64,000 nucleotides of DNA, taken from NCBI GenBank assembly GCA_963789825.1, contig CAWBME010000011.1, positions 124,001 to 188,000 of the forward strand, given 5' to 3'. The notes under the pieces were generated by a model. It did not search any database and was not told the DNA's origin. It was given only the letters and a program-made list of their open reading frames with translations. Both the position numbers and the translations under genes were made by a program. How positions within the stretch are numbered: position 1 is the stretch's first letter; each line of letters starts with the position of its first letter. Below, piece by piece: positions 58,189 through 64,000 of this stretch. The DNA is from PFL42 sp963789825. Lineage in GTDB: Bacteria > Chloroflexota > Anaerolineae > Anaerolineales > E44-bin32.

Positions 58189-59782
58189 ATGAGCACCCGA
58201 CGAGCAGCCCTCGCAGAATCCTACGCGAAGCGCAGCCAGCCCCGACGCGCCGGGCTGACCCGGGTCGCCCGGGCCTCGCTGCTCGTCTCAGCCTTCTTCG
58301 CCCTCGACAAGCTGCTCGGCATGTTCCGCCAAGTGGTGATCGCCCGCCAGTTCGGGGTCTCCGCCGAACTCGACGCCTTCAACGCCGCCAACAATATCCC
58401 CGACCTGCTGTTCGCCCTGATCGCCGGCGGAGCGCTGGCCATCGCCTTGATCCCCGTGCTCACCGAGACGCTCGAGCTCAGCGGGCGGGAGGCGATGTGG
58501 CGATTGTTCAGCCGTGTCGCCAACTGGGCCTTCCTGATCACGGCGGGTGTGGCGGTGATCGTCTATTTCGCCGCAGAACCGATCGTGCAGGCCGAGATCG
58601 GCGTTGCGCCCGGCTTCACGCCGCAGATGCAGGCGTTGGTCGTCGACTTGATGCGGCTGAATCTGATTGCCACCCTGCTCTTCTCGGTCAGCGGCCTGAT
58701 GATGGCGGGTCTGCAGTCCAACCAACACTTCCTACTCCCGGCGCTGGCGCCGGTGATGTATGACGTGGGTCAGATCTTTGGCGCGCTGGTGCTCGCCCCC
58801 TCGGAGCCGGTCACGTTCGGCCCGATCGCCCTGCCCGCCTTCGGCCTCGGCGTGAACGGCCTGGTGTATGGGGTGATCCTGGGCGCCGGCCTGCATCTGC
58901 TCACCCAGCTGCCCGGCCTGATCCACTTTCGCTTCCGCTGGAGTCCTGTCCTCGACCCGGTCGACTCCGGCCTGCACAAAGTCGCCCGCCTGATGGGCCC
59001 GCGCATCCTGACCATCGCCGCCTTCAACCTGGTGTTTGTCGCCACCGACAATCTGGCCTCGCGTCTGGAGGTGGGATCGGTGACGGCGCTGGTCTACGGT
59101 TGGCTGATCATGCAGGTTCCGGAGACGCTGCTGGCGACGGCCATCGGCACGGCGCTGCTGCCGACGCTCTCCGAGCAGTTCGCTCGCCGGGAGAGCGTAC
59201 AGTTCGAAGCCAGCCTCGCCCGCGCCAACCGAGCGCTGCTCGCCCTGACGCTGCCGATCACGGTGATCCTGTGCCTCACCCTGTATCCGCTGGTTGAGGT
59301 CGTCTTCGGCCTGGATCACCGAAAGCACCCAGCTCGTGGTGCGGACCGCCCAGGCCTTCCTGCTCGGATTAGCGGGACACTCGTTGCTGGAAGTCACGGC
59401 GCGCGGCTTCTACTCACGCCAGAACGCGCTCGTACCGCTGGCCGGGGCCATGATCGGGCTGGCCAGTTTCGTCGCCCTGGCGCTGGTGCTGTACCAGCCG
59501 CTCGGGTCGGCCGGGATCGCGCTCGCCAACAGCCTGGCGTTCACGCTGCAGGCCGTGCTGCTGCTCTTGATCCTACGCCGTTCGTTCCCCGCCGTGATGC
59601 GCCTCGGCGGCCCGCTGCTGCGCGGCGCGGCGGCGGCGGCGTTGGGCGGCGCCGTGGTCCTGCTGGTGATGGGCCTAACCCCAGTCTCACCTGCGCCGGC
59701 TGCCATGCTCGCCCTGCTGGCTGGCGGGCTGGCCGCGCTGCCGCCGATTTTCCCCTACGTGCGCAGCCTGGCTCGTCTGTAG
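58189..59782 (+). CDS. murJ: Lipid II flippase MurJ (one frame break)
   Basis: This polytopic membrane protein of about 530 residues belongs to the MOP superfamily and flips the peptidoglycan precursor lipid II across the membrane. The N-terminus SLLVSAFFALDKLLGMFRQVVIARQFGVSAELDAFNAA holds the MurJ Arg/Asp signature near residues 38-70. IPDLLFALIAGGALAIALIPV, FSVSGLMMAGLQSNQHFLLPAL and AIGTALLPTLSEQFARRE are also typical. The frame breaks near 59313 after LVEVVFGLD. The second part (TARGFYSRQNALVPL, then four more helices) completes the protein. It indicates a wall-building cell. Conserved length supports the joined reading. Confidence 0.92.
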
Positions 59783-59815
59783 CGTCTTTGACTTGGGAGG
59801 GCAGCTCTTCCTCCG

Positions 59816-60122
59816 TGTCATCCCGAGGCCGTTTCTCGGCCGACACTTGCACCCCGTCCGGGCCGGCGCCCCCCGACGGACGTCTGCTCCTTCTCCGGGC
59901 GTGCGGGCGCAGCCCGCCGGGGCGAACGGCCTGCGCTCCCTGGCACCGCCCGCCACCGTTCGTGCCGCGAGAACCGGCGGCACGCCGGTGCGAGACGGTA
60001 GGGCAGGTGTGCAGTGCAGGCGGGGATCTGCTTGTGACCTGACGGCCCTTGCATAGCAACGACGAGAAAGCAGATCCCTCGCTCCCCCTCGCCTTCACTC
60101 GGGGCAGGCGCTCGGGATGACA
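59816..60122. repeat. 307-base element bounded by 12-base inverted repeats
   Basis: The ends TGTCATCCCGAG and CTCGGGATGACA are perfect inverted copies. An inner inverted pair (GGGATCTGCTT at 60023-60033 and its complement at 60068-60078) forms a second hairpin. There is no coding sequence inside. Fragments of the right end resemble the repeats near 26807-26976. The element has the form of a MITE or REP-like unit. It fills most of the 456-base gap 59783-60238 between the convergent murJ and ABC permease genes. Confidence 0.7.
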
Positions 60123-60238
60123 GGAGAGTCTGGCCTTCATTCCGACGCCCCTCTCCGGCATGGACGAGACACCCGCCCCATCGAGTGCGAGGCGGGTGTC
60201 GAGCAGCTTCTGGGCGATTCCGCGGAGCGTGCGCTGCG

Positions 60239-61501
60239 CTACTCTTTCTCGTACGGTGTGCCATCGGCGGCCGGCATCCGCGAGCGGCCCACGACACCGG
60301 CGAGCACAATCATGGTAGCAATGTACGGTGCCATGCCTAGCAGGTCCACCGGCACGCCCACCTGGAGCAGCGACAGCTTCTCCTGCCACGAGTCGAAGAA
60401 ACCGAAGATCAGCGAGCCGAGCAGCGCGCCTCCTGGGTTCCAGTTGCCAAAGATCATGGCGGCGATGCCCAGGAAACCCTTACCGGCCGTCATGCCCTCG
60501 TTGAAGCGGCCGGCCGCCCCGACGCTCAGGTAGGCCCCAGCCAACCCCGAAATGGCGCCACTGATCAGGACGGCGGTGTAGCGCATACGGAAGACGTTGA
60601 CCCCCAGCGTGTCGGCCGCTCGCGGGTGTTCGCCCACCGACCTCAGGCGCAATCCCCACCGGGTCTTGTACAGCACCACCTGGGTAAGGATCACCAGAAG
60701 GAACAGCAGGTAGATGAACGGGCTTTGGTTGAACAGTAGCGGTCCAATGACGGGAATCCGCCACAGGCCGGGAATGGCCAGCGCGGCGACAGCTGGCCCA
60801 GGGGAATTCAAATCCGGGTACTCATTCAGCAGCGCCCGCTGCAGATAGGACGTCAGTCCGACCGCCAGGATAATGATCACCGTGCCGCTGATGATCTGGT
60901 TGACCTTGTAGCGGATCGAGAGCACGGCATGCAGGGCGGCCATCAATGCGCCTGTCAGAACCCCTGCAATGACGCCCGCAAGCTGATTGCCCGTGGCGCT
61001 GGCAATCACGACGCCGCTGAATGCGCCCGCCAGCATCATTCCCTCGATGCCGATGTTGACAACACCCGAGCGCTCACTGTAGATGGCGGCGATCGCCGCC
61101 AGGGCGATGGGCGTCGCCCGCACCAAGCTGCTCACCAGCATGCCCGTCAGGTTGAGTGATTTGTCCCGCGTGGCCCACACGAGAAAGGCAGCGATGGCCA
61201 ATCCGGTTACGAGCCCCAGGACCAGGCCTTGCCGCTTGAACCCGAAGAGCAGTTGCCCAGCGCCCACCAGCAGAATCAGCCCGCCTAAGATGTACAGGGT
61301 TGCCGCCGTGGGGGTGACCAGGTCCGGTGCCAGGATCTCGACGCCAGCCCGCTGGCTGGTTAGCACGAGCGTGGAGCGCAGCCCTCCCGTACCTGCCGCC
61401 AGGGCGAACACGATCAATCCGCCCAGGAGCAGGTAGATGATCCCGAAGGAGATGTCCTTCCGGGTGCGAGTTCGATTGAGAGTCAGCGCCGCGTGAGTCA
61501 T
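60239..61501 (-). CDS. ABC transporter permease, nucleoside/BMP type (second permease)
   Basis: This is a 420-residue integral membrane protein with 9-11 helices. The branched-chain/ribose-type permease signature NIGIEGMMLAGAFSGVVIA is present, with NQIISGTVIIILAVGLTSYL, GLRLRSVGEHPRAADTLGVNV (the loop that contacts the ATPase) and FNEGMTAGKGFLGIAAMIFGNWNP, all as in NupQ/YufQ. The start is taken at 61501 (MTHAALTLNRTRTRKD) with GGAG upstream; a start at 61519 would overlap the previous gene by 13 bases. It is the last gene of the importer operon read so far. The probable cargo is purine or pyrimidine nucleosides. Confidence 0.9.
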   Translation of the reverse strand: MTHAALTLNRTRTRKDISFGIIYLLLGGLIVFALAAGTGGLRSTLVLTSQRAGVEILAPDLVTPTAATLYILGGLILLVGAGQLLFGFKRQGLVLGLVTGLAIAAFLVWATRDKSLNLTGMLVSSLVRATPIALAAIAAIYSERSGVVNIGIEGMMLAGAFSGVVIASATGNQLAGVIAGVLTGALMAALHAVLSIRYKVNQIISGTVIIILAVGLTSYLQRALLNEYPDLNSPGPAVAALAIPGLWRIPVIGPLLFNQSPFIYLLFLLVILTQVVLYKTRWGLRLRSVGEHPRAADTLGVNVFRMRYTAVLISGAISGLAGAYLSVGAAGRFNEGMTAGKGFLGIAAMIFGNWNPGGALLGSLIFGFFDSWQEKLSLLQVGVPVDLLGMAPYIATMIVLAGVVGRSRMPAADGTPYEKE

Positions 61502-61506
61502 GGGGC

Positions 61507-62823
61507 TTAGGAGCTCCAACTCCGGGTGAGGACCACATCTTCTTTGCGGGCGGCTTTCAACCGGTAGATTCCCCGGATGATCGCTGGCGCAGCGATGAAC
61601 ACGATAACCATGCCTTGGATGATGCGGATCAGCTCCACCGGAACGCTGGCCACCGACTGCATGCGAGCGGCTCCGCCGCGCAGGAAGCCAAACAACAGGG
61701 ACGACAACACGACGCCCAGTGGAGTGCTATTCCCTAGCAGCGCCAGGGCGATGGCGTCGAACCCATACCCGGTCGAGAAGGCGCGCACCATGCGGTGATC
61801 AACACCCAGGATCTGAACTGCGCCCGCCATCCCGGCCAGCGCGCCGCTCATCGCCATGGTCAGCACGATCATCCTGCCGGTGCGCACGCCGGCGTACTTC
61901 GCCGCCCGCGGATTGGCCCCCGCCATGCGTACTTCGAATCCCCGGGTGCTCTTCCACAGGAACCAGTACACCGCCCAAGCCATGAGCAGTGCCAGGATGA
62001 AACCCAGATGCAATCGGGCGGGTCGGGCGAGAAGCAACGGCAGGTAGGCTCCAGGCAGGATCTCGGGGGTAATCGGCAAGCCGTCGGGCCGCGCCATTGG
62101 CCCAGATAGCAGGTAGTCGGTTAGCCGGAAGGCGATGTAGTTCATCATGATCGTGTTGATGACTTCGTGCGCGCCGGTCTTCGCTTTCAGGTAGCCGGGG
62201 ATCGCCGCCCACAAAGCGCCCCCCGCCACGCCGGCCAGGAGCGCCAGCGAAACATGGAGGATGGCCGGGAGGCCGCGCACCGCGTAGCCCACGAAGGCGG
62301 CCGACAGCCCACCGATGAACAGTTGGCCCTCGACGCCGATGTTGAACAAACCGCCCCGAAAGCCCAGCGCCACGGCCAAGCCTGCCAGGATGTACGGCGT
62401 CGTGATAACCAGGCTCTCGCTGACGGGCCGCAGAGCGTCCATCAACGGGCGGGTCTCGCCGGTCGAGCGCCACACACTCACCGCGTCGGCAACGGTGGCC
62501 GGGCTCCCGAAGGCGCCGACCAGCAGAGCCAGATAGGCCTCGCGCACCGCCATCCAGGAGGCCGAGAGCGCCTCGAACGGGTCACGGAATAGGCCTGCCC
62601 ATGCCTCGCGCGCCGCGGGGTTCGAGGCGACGATGAAGGCCGAGCCCAGGACAAGGGCCGTGGCCACCGCCAGCAGGGGCACCAGCACTCCGCCCCAGCG
62701 CGCACGTCGCGCCGCGCCGCCGGCATCGTGCCGTCCCTCGACCTCGGATGGCGCCTGTTTGCTATGTTGCGACAATTCCTGTCGTACGTCCAAGGGAAAC
62801 CCCTCGCTGTTGTGGATCGGCAA
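61507..62823 (-). CDS. ABC transporter permease, nucleoside/BMP type (first permease)
   Basis: This 438-residue permease has the NupP/YufP order: a long N-terminal periplasmic insert between helices 1 and 2 (AWAGLFRDPFEALSASWMAV), then ITTPYILAGLAVALGFRGGLFNIGVEGQLFIG, TGAHEVINTIMMNYIAFRLTDYLL, FEVRMAGANPRAAKYAGV and GYGFDAIALALLGNSTPLG. It pairs with the permease encoded directly after it (stop and start six bases apart). The first 45 residues are polar and may be partly untranslated. In known systems a lipoprotein of the BMP family delivers the nucleoside; that gene would be outside the window. Confidence 0.9.
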   Translation of the reverse strand: MPIHNSEGFPLDVRQELSQHSKQAPSEVEGRHDAGGAARRARWGGVLVPLLAVATALVLGSAFIVASNPAAREAWAGLFRDPFEALSASWMAVREAYLALLVGAFGSPATVADAVSVWRSTGETRPLMDALRPVSESLVITTPYILAGLAVALGFRGGLFNIGVEGQLFIGGLSAAFVGYAVRGLPAILHVSLALLAGVAGGALWAAIPGYLKAKTGAHEVINTIMMNYIAFRLTDYLLSGPMARPDGLPITPEILPGAYLPLLLARPARLHLGFILALLMAWAVYWFLWKSTRGFEVRMAGANPRAAKYAGVRTGRMIVLTMAMSGALAGMAGAVQILGVDHRMVRAFSTGYGFDAIALALLGNSTPLGVVLSSLLFGFLRGGAARMQSVASVPVELIRIIQGMVIVFIAAPAIIRGIYRLKAARKEDVVLTRSWSS

Positions 62824-62840
62824 GTGCTCCGCCGCTTCCC

Positions 62841-64000
62841 TCAGGCGGCGGGGGAAGCAACCCCTTGATCAACTCCGGCCATCAACAGGCCCAACCCCTC
62901 TTTGGTAGCCGCCTCAGCAGGCAGGATGGCCAGGATCTTCCCGCCGTACATGACGGCGATGCGATCGGACAGGTTCAGGATCTCATCCAGTTCGGGCGAC
63001 ACCAGCACGACGGCGCAGCCCTGATCGCGCTTCTCCATGATCCGGCCATGGATGTACTCGATCGACCCGACGTCGAGGCCGCGCGTTGGCTGCGAGGCAA
63101 CCAATAGCTTGATTGGGCGCGAGAACTCGCGCGCGACGACAACCTTCTGCTGATTACCCCCCGAGAGGTTGGACACCGGTGTATACACGCTCGGGGTGCG
63201 CACGTCGAACAAGTCCACGCGTTCCTTGGCCGCCTGTTCGATGGCGTCGTGCTGCAGCACCGGCCCGCGGGCGAACGGCGGCATGTAGTAGGTGTTCAGC
63301 ACCAAATTGTCGGCCACAGGGAAGGTCAACACCAGACCATCGCGTTGCCGGTCCTCCGGGACGTGCGCCGTGCCCAGCTCGACCACCTGGCGCGGGTCCG
63401 CATGCGTCGTGTCGTGCCCCTGAATCCGGATCGTGCCCGAACTGACCTTGCGCAGCCCAGCCAGCGCTTCTACTAACTGCGTCTGACCGTTGCCCTGGAC
63501 ACCGGCGATGCCCAGCACCTCACCCGCTTGCACGTCGAAGCTGAACTCCTTTGACCGCCTCTCGGCCGTGTTCATCGGCTACGCTCAGGCCGCGAACCTC
63601 CAGGACCACGTCGCCCAGATCGGACGGATTCCGGTCGACCTTCAGGATAACCTCCCGGCCGACCATCATCTGCGCCAGCAGGCGCTCGTCGGCCTGCGCC
63701 GTCGACACAGTCCCCACGACCTGACCGGCCCGCAAGACGGACACCCAGTTGGAGATCGCCAGGACTTCCTTCAGCTTGTGCGAGATGAAGATCACCGATT
63801 TCCCCTGCGCCACCAGAGAGCGGATGATCTTGAACAACTCCTCGGTCTCTTGTGGCGTGAGCACTGCCGTGGGCTCGTCGAGGATCAGGATCTCCGCCTT
63901 GCGGTAGAGGATCTTGATGATCTCCACCCGCTGCTGGAGACCGACGGGCAGGTCCTCCACGAAGGCATCCGGCTCCACCTCCAACCCGAACTTGGACGAG
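62841..64000 (-). CDS. ABC transporter ATP-binding protein with two ATPase domains (partial, one frame break)
   Basis: The gene enters from beyond the window end. The visible 385 or so residues include the end of the first ATPase domain (signature-like LPVGLQQRVEIIKILYR, Walker B ILILDEPTAVLTPQE, switch His in FISHKL) and the second domain (GIAGVQGNGQTQLVEALAG, NLSGGNQQKVVVAREF, LVASQPTRGLDVGSIEYI). The second Walker B reads VASQPTRGLD, a usual variant in the sugar/nucleoside class. The frame breaks near 63560 between the domains. Its stop lies 17 bases before the first permease gene. It drives nucleoside uptake with the two permeases. Confidence 0.88.

Overview
The window is about 64 kb of very GC-rich DNA with no rRNA, tRNA, CRISPR array, phage or insertion sequence that I could see. 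The gene content fits a free-living member of the Chloroflexota, probably Anaerolineae-like. The reasons are very large multi-GAF histidine kinases, exported proteins with Thr/Pro linkers and SH3b, LysM or C39 domains, an ADP-forming acetyl-CoA synthetase beside a phosphotransacetylase-like protein, and a PglB-type oligosaccharyltransferase. This placement is an inference from gene content only. About 15 otherwise conserved genes carry one or more single-base frame breaks. They are annotated as genes with interrupted frames, because the breaks look more like assembly errors than decay.

Layout. 0-2.7 kb: the end of a Mg-chelatase-type VWA gene, a nitroreductase and a YprB-like nuclease. 3-6.2 kb: a receiver-GAF-PAS histidine kinase with a receiver-GAF partner whose receiver lacks the phosphoacceptor Asp. 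6.4-9.8 kb: a CbpA-like co-chaperone, a lipoprotein HtrA protease and a bacterial eRF1-like protein. 10-14 kb: a PglB/STT3 oligosaccharyltransferase followed by a lipoprotein rich in N-glycosylation sequons. 14.1-17.4 kb: divergent Hsp20 and ClpB. 17.5-21.4 kb: an acetyltransferase, a GPH sugar symporter and a zinc-ribbon/NHL-propeller membrane protein.

21.7-37.2 kb is the most striking part and looks like a potassium-homeostasis island. A single-domain response regulator is followed by a KdpD/KdpE-like two-component system, but no kdpFABC is present. Next come three tandem cassettes, each made of a small unrecognised protein with a shared core domain and a KimA/KUP-like APC permease. These are followed by a P-type ATPase of the Na,K-ATPase (P2C) type and a tandem TrkA/RCK protein. 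T-rich direct repeats resembling KdpE boxes lie upstream of the first two cassettes. Methylglyoxal synthase and an OsmC protein follow on the opposite strand.

38.6-49.3 kb: an FHA membrane protein, a NERD-like membrane protein, a dolichyl-phosphate-glucose-synthase-like GT2, RNase HII, the acetyl-CoA synthetase/PTA-like pair and a roughly 1,270-residue multi-GAF histidine kinase. 49.5-59.8 kb: aconitase, an alanine-glyoxylate-type aminotransferase, a LysM membrane protein, adenylosuccinate synthetase, an ECF-type S component, a membrane-anchored C39 peptidase with a TPR-like tail, and the lipid II flippase MurJ. 60.2-64 kb: two permeases and the ATPase (cut by the window end) of a BMP-type nucleoside ABC importer. 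Three kinds of dispersed intergenic repeat are present, near 0.4/37.1 kb, 26.8 kb and 59.8-60.1 kb.
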